Below are positions 1-7,537 of a DNA stretch of 64,000 nucleotides, one piece after another. The stretch covers positions 1 through 64,000 of the forward strand of contig DASWZV010000168.1 of the NCBI GenBank assembly GCA_036407095.1, written 5' to 3'. Under the pieces are notes generated by a model. It was not told the DNA's origin. It ran no database searches and was given only the letters and a program-made list of their open reading frames with translations. The stretch is from Gp6-AA40 sp036407095 (GTDB taxonomy: Bacteria; Acidobacteriota; Vicinamibacteria; Vicinamibacterales; UBA2999). The position numbers and the translations under genes were made by a program. Every line of letters starts with the position of its first letter. Position 1 is the first letter of the stretch.

Positions 1-380
1 CCCATCAGCGCGCGCTCCGCCGGCAGGCCGAGCATCCGCGCCGAGGCGCCGGTCGCCACGATCAGCGACCGCGTGCGGTACTCATGCTCCGTCGTCTTCA
101 CCAGGAACGGATGCGAGCAGACGTCGACCTTGACGACGTTGCCGTGGATCATCTGGGTGCCGAAGCGTTCGGCCTGCGCCCGCATCTCGGCCATCAGGTC
201 GGGGCCATCGATGCCTTTCCGGAATCCCGGATAGTTCTCGACCATCGTCGTCAGCATCAGCTGACCACCGGCCTCGAGGCCCTCCACCAGCAGCGGGGTG
301 AGATTGCCACGCGCGGCGTACAGCGCAGCAGTCAATCCGGCTGGGCCCGAGCCGATGATCACGACTTTGCGATCGGCCAC
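1..380 (-). CDS. trxB: Thioredoxin reductase, N-terminal part (cut by window edge)
   Basis: This cytoplasmic flavoenzyme passes electrons from NADPH to thioredoxin. About 126 residues are visible. The N-terminus has the FAD-binding GSGPAG motif, followed by the typical EGLEAGGQL and ENYPGF segments and the TGASAR segment. The catalytic CxxC and NADPH domain lie beyond the left edge. The start is a GTG one base after the trxA stop, so trxA and trxB form an operon. Upstream in-frame codons are open, but the family N-terminus begins at this GTG. Confidence 0.93.
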   Translation of the reverse strand, partial: MADRKVVIIGSGPAGLTAALYAARGNLTPLLVEGLEAGGQLMLTTMVENYPGFRKGIDGPDLMAEMRAQAERFGTQMIHGNVVKVDVCSHPFLVKTTEHEYRTRSLIVATGASARMLGLPAERALM

Positions 381-381
381 G

Positions 382-732
382 TTACGCTCTGCGCTCGGCC
401 GCGACGCTTCCGACGTGCCGTTCGATCAGCTTCGCGAGGTCGTCCTTGCCGCGCAGGCCGACGATGGTCTCGGCGAGCTCGCCTTCTTTGAACAGCAGCA
501 GCGTCGGAATGCCGCGCACGGCGAATCGCCCCGGCACTTCCGGGTTCTCGTCGACATTCAGCTTCGCGACCGTCAGGCGCCCGTCGTACTCCGAAGCGAG
601 CGCGTCCACCGTGGGCGCAAGACGACGACAGGGGCCGCACCACTCTGCCCAGAAGTCGACGAGCACCAGGCCCTGTTTGGTCTCCTGGTCGAAATTGCTG
701 TCAGTGAACGTCTTCACCTTGTCGGATGCCAT
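382..732 (-). CDS. trxA: Thioredoxin
   Basis: This 116-residue cytoplasmic thiol-disulfide carrier has the WCGPC active site in the context FWAEWCGPCRRLAP. The conserved cis-proline loop RGIPTLLLF is also present. Length and domain are standard for TrxA. The ATG is preceded by AGGAGA at about 7 bases. The gene is first in an operon with its reductase, which starts one base after the stop. A GTAG-type REP hairpin lies in the 5' leader, and a TATAAG sequence further upstream could be a -10 box. Confidence 0.95.
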   Translation of the reverse strand: MASDKVKTFTDSNFDQETKQGLVLVDFWAEWCGPCRRLAPTVDALASEYDGRLTVAKLNVDENPEVPGRFAVRGIPTLLLFKEGELAETIVGLRGKDDLAKLIERHVGSVAAERRA

Positions 733-750
733 GAACCGTCTCCTGAATCG

Positions 751-774
751 GTCCGGCTAAAGCCGGACACTACG
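751..774 (-). repeat. GTAG-type REP hairpin in the trxA leader
   Basis: Read on the minus strand this is CGTAG followed by a near-perfect hairpin (TCCGGC, TTTA, GCCGGA). A 5' GTAG next to a palindrome is the hallmark of REP sequences mobilised by RAYT transposases. Copies with the same head recur at about 3.2, 15.3, 23.6, 35.1, 52.5 and 53.4 kb. Confidence 0.7.
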
Positions 775-803
775 ACTGAGCTCCTGCTGATACAAGACGC
801 ACC

Positions 804-2261
804 TTATAAGGGACCCGCGATTGCCCGTTGATATACATCTACATAGGCACGCGCGGACGCGTCCCACGAATGATCCCGTCGCATGCCGGCCTGTTGGGTG
901 CGCCTCCACGCTGGACGATCGGCGAACATCATGACTGCCCGCTGCACCGCTGTGAGCAGCGCCGCAGGCGAGTACTCCTCGAACGTGAACCCGGTTCCCC
1001 TCCGCCCGCTGGATCGCCGGCCACCGGTCGCGACATCCTGAACCGTATCGTACAGTCCTCCCGTCGCGCGAACCACGGGAACCGTGCCATACCGCAAGCT
1101 GTACATCTGATTCAACCCACACGGCTCGAACCGCGAGGGCATCAGGAAGATGTCCGCACCGCCTTCCATCAGATGCGCCAGGCCTTCATCAAACCCTATC
1201 CGGACGCCGATGCGGTCCGGAAAGCGCGCCGCGAGATCCCGCCACAAATCCTCGTACCGACGCTCGCCAGTGCCGAGCAGCACAATCGTCGCGCCCAGTT
1301 CCGGCAGCGTCTCAGCCAGCGCGGCCAGCAGATCAAATCCCTTTTGATCCACCATCCTCGAAATCATGGCCACCAGAGGGCTTTGCCTTCTCTGCGCCGT
1401 CCAGGAAAACCCGAAGGTCTCGAGGACTTTCCGCTTGGCTGCCGCCTTGCCCCTTAGCTTTGACGCATCGAAGGGCTCTGGAAGGTTCGGGTCGCGTGCC
1501 GGATCCCACTGATCGTAATCGATTCCATTCAGGATTCCGATGAGATCGTGGCTCCGGGCGCGCAGGATGCCATCGAAGCCAAAGCCCAGCTCCGGCGTCT
1601 GGATCTCCTGGGCATACCGGGGGCTTACGGTCGTGATCAGCGTGCTGAAGACGATCCCGCCTTTCAGATAACTGATTCGTCCCCAGTACTCCATGGCCTC
1701 GACACGCATCAGATCCCATCCCAGACCGAGACGCGGCAGCCAGCTGGCGTCGAAGATGCCTTGATACGCCAGGTTGTGAATCGTGAGCACGGTTGCCGGC
1801 CGCACCGGCCAGCGCGTGCCATCCTCACGCTGCAGAAGGACGGGCACGAGACCGGTTTGCCAGTCGTGTGCATGCACGACGTCGTACGCTGGTGACGAGG
1901 TGGCCGCCCATTCGATCGCGGCCTGGCAAAGAAACGCGAAGCGTTCCGCGTTGTCCGCGTAATCGCGATCGGCCACGCCGTAGAGATAGTCACGATCGAA
2001 GTACGGGGGGTGATCGATGAAGATCGTCCGGACACCCGACTCGACCACCGACCACAGCGAGGCGTCGATCACTTGTCCGCCGAGCGCCACGCGTAACGAT
2101 CCGATGCGCTCGCCCGACGTGATCCCACGATATCTCGGGATGATGACGTCGACCTCATGTCCGACTCGAACGAGGGCGCGCGGCAATGCGCCGAGCACAT
2201 CTGCCAGCCCGCCAGTTTTGGCAAATGGCTGCGCCTCGGAAGCCACCATGAGAATTCGCAC
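804..2261 (-). CDS. glgA: Glycogen synthase (ADP-glucose type)
   Basis: This 485-residue GT5 glycosyltransferase adds glucose from ADP-glucose to alpha-1,4-glucan chains. The N-terminus carries the family signature KTGGLADV (ADP-glucose binding). Further on are HAHDWQT, TIHNLAYQG and the C-terminal EPCGLNQMYSLRYGTVPVVRATGGLYDTV, split here as EPCGLNQM and RATGGLYDTV. Length matches bacterial GlgA. The start is a GTG 18 bases from the divergent fdhE-like start, so both promoters must share that small interval. No other glycogen genes are in the window. Confidence 0.95.
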   Translation of the reverse strand: MRILMVASEAQPFAKTGGLADVLGALPRALVRVGHEVDVIIPRYRGITSGERIGSLRVALGGQVIDASLWSVVESGVRTIFIDHPPYFDRDYLYGVADRDYADNAERFAFLCQAAIEWAATSSPAYDVVHAHDWQTGLVPVLLQREDGTRWPVRPATVLTIHNLAYQGIFDASWLPRLGLGWDLMRVEAMEYWGRISYLKGGIVFSTLITTVSPRYAQEIQTPELGFGFDGILRARSHDLIGILNGIDYDQWDPARDPNLPEPFDASKLRGKAAAKRKVLETFGFSWTAQRRQSPLVAMISRMVDQKGFDLLAALAETLPELGATIVLLGTGERRYEDLWRDLAARFPDRIGVRIGFDEGLAHLMEGGADIFLMPSRFEPCGLNQMYSLRYGTVPVVRATGGLYDTVQDVATGGRRSSGRRGTGFTFEEYSPAALLTAVQRAVMMFADRPAWRRTQQAGMRRDHSWDASARAYVDVYQRAIAGPL

Positions 2262-2279
2262 TGCTGTTATGATCGCACG
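2262..2279. promoter_or_regulatory. Compact divergent promoter core between glgA and fdhE-like gene
   Basis: Only 18 bases separate two GTG starts. The centre holds TATGAT (2268-2273, plus strand), 6 bases before the plus-strand GTG. On the minus strand the same bases read ATCATAA close to the glgA GTG. There is no room for a leader with a Shine-Dalgarno site on either side, which suggests leaderless mRNAs. This is inference from sequence alone. Confidence 0.45.
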
Positions 2280-3164
2280 GTGACGGATTCGGCCTCCCGG
2301 CCGGCAAGGCCCCCGCGCGCGGAGTCACGCGAAGCGGTGGAACTGCATGGCATCCGTGCGCGACACCCTGAACTCGCTGGCGCGGTCGATCTGCATCTGG
2401 AACTCCTCGAATTGCAGCGACGCATTCAGGTGCGCGTGCCGCTTCCCTCGCTGGATCTCTCATCCGACGTGCTGCAGCGACACGCCGCGGATGCGAGTCC
2501 GTTGCTCCGGTTCGAAGATATTCCTCTCGACCTCACCGATCTTCGGCTGATGGTGCGGCAGACCGCCGATGTGCTGCGACGCTTCGGTGCCCTCGAGGAG
2601 CCCGACTACGTGAAGGCGCAGGCGGCTGGTCGCGACATGAACCTGACGTCGATGGCGGCGCGCTGGTATCGCAGCGCCGGTGAACGTCAGCTCGCGGCCG
2701 CCGGATCGCAGCCACCGCCTGCTGCCGCGAGCAGCGACTCGGACATGCTGCAGCAGGTGCTCGCGCTGGCGATGCGACCGTTTCTCTCACGATGCGCCGA
2801 AGTGCTGCAGCAGCGGCCGGAGCTCTCGCTGTGGACGCACGCGCACTGCGCGTTGTGCGCCGGCGAACCAGACTTCGCCGTGATCACGCCGTCAGCAGAG
2901 CGTCATTTGATCTGCAGCCGCTGCGCGTTGCGCTGGAAGTTCGAGTCGCTCACGTGCCCCTATTGCCGCAACAGCAACCGGGCGCGCATCACCTCGTTTG
3001 CGACCACCGACGGCCAGTACCGCGTCTACGCATGCGACGTCTGTCACCGGTACTTGAAGGCCTATGACGGCCGGCGCGCATCACGACCGGTGATGCCGAT
3101 GGTGGATAGCGTGGCGACGCTGCCGCTCGATGCGGCCGCGATGCAGCGTGGATATACGTCCTGA
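2280..3164 (+). CDS. fdhE: FdhE-like formate dehydrogenase accessory protein
   Basis: This 294-residue protein resembles FdhE, a cytoplasmic rubredoxin-like factor that helps mature respiratory formate dehydrogenase. Four CxxC pairs are visible in the C-terminal half (CALC, CSRC, CPYC, CDVC), the expected metal-binding arrangement. The start GTG sits 6 bases after a TATGAT box; an upstream in-frame ATG at 2157 would overlap glgA and is less likely. No formate dehydrogenase genes are nearby, so the partner enzyme is not shown by context. Confidence 0.8.
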   Translation: MTDSASRPARPPRAESREAVELHGIRARHPELAGAVDLHLELLELQRRIQVRVPLPSLDLSSDVLQRHAADASPLLRFEDIPLDLTDLRLMVRQTADVLRRFGALEEPDYVKAQAAGRDMNLTSMAARWYRSAGERQLAAAGSQPPPAAASSDSDMLQQVLALAMRPFLSRCAEVLQQRPELSLWTHAHCALCAGEPDFAVITPSAERHLICSRCALRWKFESLTCPYCRNSNRARITSFATTDGQYRVYACDVCHRYLKAYDGRRASRPVMPMVDSVATLPLDAAAMQRGYTS

Positions 3165-3189
3165 TCAGGAACGCAACGTGGGTGCGGAG

Positions 3190-3248
3190 GTAGAGCGGGG
3201 GGCTTCAGCCCCCGCGAGCGACGCGCACGCCGAAGCGTGCGCTCTACG
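3190..3248. repeat. Inverted pair of GTAG REPs (BIME-like) between convergent genes
   Basis: The plus-strand unit is GTAGAGC with a GGGGGC/GCCCCC stem and a TTCA loop (3190-3215). The minus-strand unit is GTAGAGC with a GCACGC/GCGTGC stem (about 3223-3248). The two face each other, as in BIMEs, between the 3' ends of the fdhE-like and carboxypeptidase genes. The stems could also act as a bidirectional terminator. Confidence 0.7.
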
Positions 3249-3266
3249 GGGTTCTCAAACGCGAAC

Positions 3267-4313
3267 TCAGTTTGCGGTGGTCGCAGCCTCAGCCGGCGTG
3301 CTCAATAGATCGGACGCCTTGCTCGCGACCCAGTTGACCAGATGCCGTGTTTCCCAGAAGCGGCCCGCGTTCGACTTCGCACCGAGGACGACGACTGCGA
3401 CCTCCGGCCCCGACGGCAGCTTGAGCAGCGTCGCAAGGCAGTAGCCGGCGCTCCGGATGAAGCCGGTCTTTCCTGCCTGCACGTCGTAGTCGCCTTTCAT
3501 GACGAGCTGATTCGTCGAGTGGATGTTGATGACGCGGCGACCAACGTCCACGGAGTAGTTCTGCTTCCGCATCACGCCGGCAATGCGATCGTCTCCTGAG
3601 ACGTAGGTGATCAGCCTCGCCATGTCGTAAGCGGACGACACGTTTTCCGCGAGCAGCCCGGATGGATCCGCGTAGCTCGTGTTCGTCAGGCCAAGCTCCC
3701 TGGCCTTGTCGTTCATCCGCTTGATGAAGCCGTCGGATCCGTACTTCGAGACGCGCGCGAGCGCGCGGGCGGCCCCATTGTCCGACGCAATCAGCGTGAG
3801 GTGCAGCAGATCGCCTTTCGTGACTTCGTATCCGGGGCGCAGATAGGTGGTCGACGCCGCACGGACGTCGCTGCCTTCAACGACGACCGTATCCGAGAGG
3901 TTCGGCGAATCTTCCATGAAGACGGCCGCCGTCATCACCTTCGTGATGCTCGCAATCGATCGTTGATTCCGTGAATTCAGCTCCCAGAGGACATGACCGG
4001 TCGCCGAGTCGTAGATAATGGCCGCCTCGGCTCGCAGATCGGGAACGAGCGCGCCGTTCGCATCGAGCTTGTATCGGGGTTCCTGCGCGTCGCGGAGCGC
4101 TCTGGCCTGCGCGGCCGCACGGGAACGGGCCACACTCGCTCTGCGGGCTCGGGCGCTTGCGGCCGAATACGTCTTCTTGCTCTTGGTCTGGGCCAGCGTG
4201 AGCTTCTTGCCCGTGGGGCGCCGAGTGGTCGACGACGCCTCGCCGGCCAGGGCATGAGCCGAGAGGCCGAGGCACAGAATGACCGTGAGGATGCCGCTGC
4301 GGTAAACAGTCAT
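3267..4313 (-). CDS. D-alanyl-D-alanine carboxypeptidase (S11 family)
   Basis: This exported penicillin-binding enzyme (348 residues from this start) trims the terminal D-Ala of peptidoglycan peptides. All three catalytic motifs are visible: SITK (SxxK), SDN (SxN) and KTG. The N-terminus has a signal peptide (hydrophobic ILTVILCLGLSAHALA) followed by a basic, Ser/Ala-rich linker of about 50 residues. The start could also be a GTG at 4334, which adds TRFRLS to the n-region; neither has a good Shine-Dalgarno site. The C-terminal membrane anchor seen in DacA is not obvious. Confidence 0.85.
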   Translation of the reverse strand: MTVYRSGILTVILCLGLSAHALAGEASSTTRRPTGKKLTLAQTKSKKTYSAASARARRASVARSRAAAQARALRDAQEPRYKLDANGALVPDLRAEAAIIYDSATGHVLWELNSRNQRSIASITKVMTAAVFMEDSPNLSDTVVVEGSDVRAASTTYLRPGYEVTKGDLLHLTLIASDNGAARALARVSKYGSDGFIKRMNDKARELGLTNTSYADPSGLLAENVSSAYDMARLITYVSGDDRIAGVMRKQNYSVDVGRRVINIHSTNQLVMKGDYDVQAGKTGFIRSAGYCLATLLKLPSGPEVAVVVLGAKSNAGRFWETRHLVNWVASKASDLLSTPAEAATTAN

Positions 4314-4377
4314 CGAAAGTCGGAATCGGGTCACGGGGGAAGCCTTTACGAGCCAGTTGGTTAGAAGAAGTATCGGC

Positions 4378-4405
4378 ATTCTAGCAAACATTCTCCATGA
4401 CGCAA
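4378..4405 (-). promoter_or_regulatory. Candidate sigma70 promoter for the carboxypeptidase gene
   Basis: On the minus strand there is TTGCGT (4405-4400), a 16-base spacer and TAGAAT (4383-4378). Transcription would start near 4371 and give a leader of about 40-60 bases. Confidence 0.4.
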
Positions 4406-4476
4406 GACCTTTGATTCCTAGACGCACGGACCCCTGGGAAGACGCGCAGACCTCTCCAAGAAAGGTGCCAACGAGC

Positions 4477-5022
4477 ATGGGCCTGACAGAATCAGAGTTT
4501 ACCGTCCTCCGACAGACGATCTCCACGCGCGGCACGGTCCGGATCATCCTACTTCCAATTACGTTAGTTGGATGGAGCGCCATCATTTCGGCCCTGCTCT
4601 TTTCCGGCACCCGTCTTCCGGTGGGCGCACTGTTTTCCCTCGCCGTCCTGGCTGCCGGCTTTGAAGCGATTCACGCCTTGCACGCCGGCGTCGAGCGAAT
4701 CGGCCGCTACGTGCAGGTCTTCTATGAGGCGGGCACTGATGGTCCGCAATGGGAAACGACGTGCATGATGGTCGGTCCTGCGCTGCCGGGAGGCGGCGTC
4801 GATCCACTCTTCACCCTGTTGTTCGCCAGCGCGGCTGTGGTCAACAGTTTTCCCGCCTTGATACCTGGAACGACACGCGCAGAAATCGTCCTCATCGCTG
4901 TGGTCCACTCCGCGTTCCTGGTCAGGATCGCGAGGGCCCGTTGGGCGGCTGCTCGCCAGCGCGCGGTCGAGCTCGAGAGCTATCGGGCCATCCGGTCGGG
5001 ACCGCCCGCTCCTCGCGCCTGA
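4477..5022 (+). CDS. Membrane protein of unknown function
   Basis: I do not recognise this 181-residue protein. It has hydrophobic segments near residues 20-45 (IILLPITLVGWSAIISALLF), 50-65 and 125-155, so 3-4 membrane helices are likely. The C-terminus is basic and Arg/Ala-rich. The ATG is preceded by AGAAAGG at about 9 bases; an ATG-like extension to 4357 has no support. It is divergent from the carboxypeptidase gene and has no obvious operon partner. Confidence 0.7.
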   Translation: MGLTESEFTVLRQTISTRGTVRIILLPITLVGWSAIISALLFSGTRLPVGALFSLAVLAAGFEAIHALHAGVERIGRYVQVFYEAGTDGPQWETTCMMVGPALPGGGVDPLFTLLFASAAVVNSFPALIPGTTRAEIVLIAVVHSAFLVRIARARWAAARQRAVELESYRAIRSGPPAPRA

Positions 5023-5317
5023 CGTCAGAAAGGCTCCTCGGCTGCCAACAAATGTCAGGTTTACAACAACGTGTCATCGACAAACTGTCGTTCGGCGATT
5101 CGCTTCTCGATTGGTGTCCAACTGATTGAACCGGATCCAACGGTGGTCTCATTGCGACACACCCGGTGCGCGCGGATGACACCAGTGTCCACGATCGGTC
5201 GCGGAGATCGTTCGAAATCTGCGAGATTCTCGTTGGATCGTTCGTGAGGCGCGCACCGAAGTTACAGTTCGCGCAACGGCACACAGATTGCTAACTCGAG
5301 GGCAGAGGGACACGGCA

Positions 5318-5524
5318 ATGAGCCTCGTTCGACTCCTAGGGTTCCGAACACTCTCGTGCGGTTGCGTGATTGGGCGCTATCGTGAGCTGGCAACCAGTCG
5401 CGAAGTCTCCTACGTTGAGGAGAAAGGTACGCGCTGCGAGCTCCACGGCCATCGTCGCAATCACACGATCCCCGAGCACCTGAGCGCGACCGTGCAACGG
5501 ATGCCGGCCGCCGTCGCGTCGTAA
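5318..5524 (+). CDS. Small cysteine-containing protein of unknown function
   Basis: This 68-residue protein has a compact layout: LSCGC near residue 13, then GRYRE, YVEEKG, and C-x-x-H-x-H. The Cys and His residues (CGC, CELHGH) could bind a metal. The ATG has GGCAGAGGGA about 7 bases upstream. The preceding 295 bases hold no gene that I can support. It lies just upstream of the DNA methyltransferase gene but is probably transcribed separately, because a TACAAT box sits between them. Confidence 0.6.
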   Translation: MSLVRLLGFRTLSCGCVIGRYRELATSREVSYVEEKGTRCELHGHRRNHTIPEHLSATVQRMPAAVAS

Positions 5525-5541
5525 ACCTCTCGTCGGTCCCA

Positions 5542-6468
5542 ATGCGCACCACGCGTACAATCGCCGTGGTGCCATTCCCCCATCCCAGTCCCCACGCCAA
5601 CTTGACCTCGGGCGCGGCGACATTCCGCTTCTTTCGCGGAGACTGCCTCGAAATCCTCGATACGTTCGAGGATCGATCAGTCGACGCGATCGTCACGTCT
5701 CCGCCCTACAACCTCGGCATTCGATATCGCACGTACGACGACACGATGCCGCGCGAGGAGTACCTGGCGTGGACGGCTGAGTGGGTGAAGCGCGTCGCGC
5801 GTGTCCTGTCAGAAGACGGATCGTTGTTCCTCAACGTCGGCGCCAAGCCCACCGATCCGTGGACGGGGCTCGACGTCGCTCAGGCAGTCCGGCCCTTCCT
5901 GCACCTGCAGAACACCATTCACTGGATCAAATCGATTGCGATCGAGAAGTCGCTGGCCGGCTCGCGCGCGCGACTGGAGGACGATCTGGCGGTCGGTCAT
6001 TACAAGCCGATCAACAGCCGGCGATTTCTGCACGACTGCCACGAGTTCGTCTTCCACTTCACGCGGGGCGGACGGACGCCGCTCGACCGACAGGCCGTCG
6101 GCGTTCGTTATCAGGATCGCTCCAACATCGGACGATGGCGTGCCGCGGCATCGGGTGTGCGCTGTCGCGGCAACACGTGGTTCATTCCGTACGAGACGAT
6201 TCAGAGCCGTGAAAGAGAACGCCCCCACCCGGCCACCTTTCCACCGAAGCTGCCGGAGATGTGCCTGCGTCTGCATGGCCTCGATCGCATCAAGCTCGTC
6301 GTGGATCCGTTTCTCGGACTCGGATCGACTGCGGTCGCGTGCGCCCAGCTGAGCGTCAACTTCGCCGGCATCGAGATGGACGAGGGCTATCTGGACGACG
6401 CGGTGGATCGTACGCGCGGCGTGTTGAAGGAATCGGGAAGCATCCTGATTCCTTCTGCTTTCCATTGA
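5542..6468 (+). CDS. Solitary DNA methyltransferase (beta class, amino-type)
   Basis: This 308-residue SAM-dependent enzyme methylates the exocyclic amino group of adenine (N6) or cytosine (N4) in DNA. Catalytic motif IV (TSPPYN) comes first, near residue 52, and SAM-binding motif I (DPFLGLGST) near residue 260, the beta-class order. Between them lies a target-recognition stretch. TSPPY is more usual for N4-cytosine enzymes, but the base cannot be called from sequence. No restriction endonuclease is adjacent, so it is probably an orphan. The true start may be GTG 5569. The TGA overlaps the -35 of the lysR-type gene. Confidence 0.88.
   Translation: MRTTRTIAVVPFPHPSPHANLTSGAATFRFFRGDCLEILDTFEDRSVDAIVTSPPYNLGIRYRTYDDTMPREEYLAWTAEWVKRVARVLSEDGSLFLNVGAKPTDPWTGLDVAQAVRPFLHLQNTIHWIKSIAIEKSLAGSRARLEDDLAVGHYKPINSRRFLHDCHEFVFHFTRGGRTPLDRQAVGVRYQDRSNIGRWRAAASGVRCRGNTWFIPYETIQSRERERPHPATFPPKLPEMCLRLHGLDRIKLVVDPFLGLGSTAVACAQLSVNFAGIEMDEGYLDDAVDRTRGVLKESGSILIPSAFH
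5556..5561 (+). promoter_or_regulatory. TACAAT -10 box at the methyltransferase 5' end
   Basis: TACAAT lies 7 bases before a GTG at 5569, which is in frame with the methyltransferase. If this box is used, translation would start at that GTG on a leaderless mRNA rather than at the upstream ATG (5542). Confidence 0.4.
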
Positions 6469-6494
6469 GTCCATGCGCGGCAGACATGTATGCT
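6465..6494 (+). promoter_or_regulatory. Promoter of the LysR-type gene
   Basis: TTGAGT (6465-6470), an 18-base spacer and TATGCT (6489-6494), 8 bases before the ATG. The -35 overlaps the methyltransferase stop codon. Confidence 0.5.
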
Positions 6495-6502
6495 GAGGCA
6501 GC

Positions 6503-7423
6503 ATGGATCTCCGTCAACTCGAGATCATTCGGGCCATTGCCGAGAGCGGATCGTTCACAGCCGCGGGCGAGAAGCTCCACGTCTCGCAGTCCGCGATCAG
6601 CCGGCAGATTCTCCTGCTCGAGGACGAACTGGGTGAGCCGGTCTTCCACCGGATCGGACGACGCATTCGCATTACGCCCGCGGGCGAGTCGCTACTGCAA
6701 CTGAGTCATCGCGTCTTCCAGGATCTGCAGGACACCGTGTCGATCATCAGCGACAAGCGTGAATCGCTGCGCGGGACGATTCGCCTGGTCGGCGGGATGA
6801 CGGTCTGCCTCTACGTCTTCCCCGTGCTGCTGTCAGAAGTGCGCCGGATTCATCCGCACCTCGACATGAAGGTCACCGTCGGAAGCGCGGAACGATCGAT
6901 CGCGATGCTGCGATCGGGAGCGGGTGACCTCGGCCTCCTGACGCTGCCCGTCGAAGCATCGGACCTGGTATCGGTGGAAGCGCTTCGCGAAGAGCTGCTG
7001 CTCATCACCTACCCGACGCATCCGCTGGCGAAGAAGAAGACGATCACGCCGCTCGATCTCGACAAGCAATCCTTCGTGCTGTTCGAAACCGGGTCGATCA
7101 CGCGGCGCCTCGTCGAAGAGTTCTTCGCGCGCGAACGGGTGGCCCCCGAGATCATCATGGAGACGGAGAACGTCGAGATCATCAAGGCAATGGTGCGAAG
7201 CGGCCTCGGGATCAGCATCATCCCGTGGCAGGCCGCAGCCGCCGATGTGCGAACGAAGCAGCTGTTCTGCAGCCGTATCGCGGGCACCTCGCTCGAGCGG
7301 CAGACCGGATGGCTCTATCCGAAGATGAGCCGTCTGCCGCGCGCGGTGTCCGAGGTGATGAGCGTCTTTGAAACCGTGCGGCCGCGCATGGAATCGGCCG
7401 TGCGGCCCGGGAAGCTTGCCTAG
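6503..7423 (+). CDS. LysR-family transcriptional regulator
   Basis: This 306-residue protein has the usual LTTR layout: an N-terminal winged helix-turn-helix (MDLRQLEIIRAIAESGSF, with SQSAISRQI as the recognition helix) followed by a periplasmic-binding-protein-like effector domain from about residue 90. LTTRs usually act on a divergent gene, but here the upstream neighbour (methyltransferase) is co-oriented and ends 34 bases away. Its target is therefore unknown. A -10 box 8 bases before the ATG suggests a leaderless or near-leaderless mRNA. Confidence 0.92.
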   Translation: MDLRQLEIIRAIAESGSFTAAGEKLHVSQSAISRQILLLEDELGEPVFHRIGRRIRITPAGESLLQLSHRVFQDLQDTVSIISDKRESLRGTIRLVGGMTVCLYVFPVLLSEVRRIHPHLDMKVTVGSAERSIAMLRSGAGDLGLLTLPVEASDLVSVEALREELLLITYPTHPLAKKKTITPLDLDKQSFVLFETGSITRRLVEEFFARERVAPEIIMETENVEIIKAMVRSGLGISIIPWQAAAADVRTKQLFCSRIAGTSLERQTGWLYPKMSRLPRAVSEVMSVFETVRPRMESAVRPGKLA

Positions 7424-7451
7424 CAGGCTGAGGAAAGATCAGCCCGCCAGT

Positions 7452-7537
7452 AATGCAGAATGCAAAATGTGGAATGCAGACACCGACCGCCTTCGGGGCG
7501 CGTCAGGATCTGCATTCTGAATTCTGCATTCTGAATT
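7452..7537. repeat. Heptad-arm palindrome (AATGCAG words)
   Basis: The left arm (7452-7480) is made of AATGCAG/AATGCAA-like words. The right arm (7509-7537) is their reverse complement (TCTGCATTC words). The loop is GC-rich. It lies between the convergent LysR and VWFA genes, and its right end runs into the VWFA stop codon (TAA, 7536-7538). See the 14.3 kb element for the same word family. Confidence 0.75.

Noticed and set aside
5542..6468. Restriction-modification system
   Set aside because: No nuclease or specificity gene is adjacent; only a small Cys-containing protein and a LysR regulator flank it.
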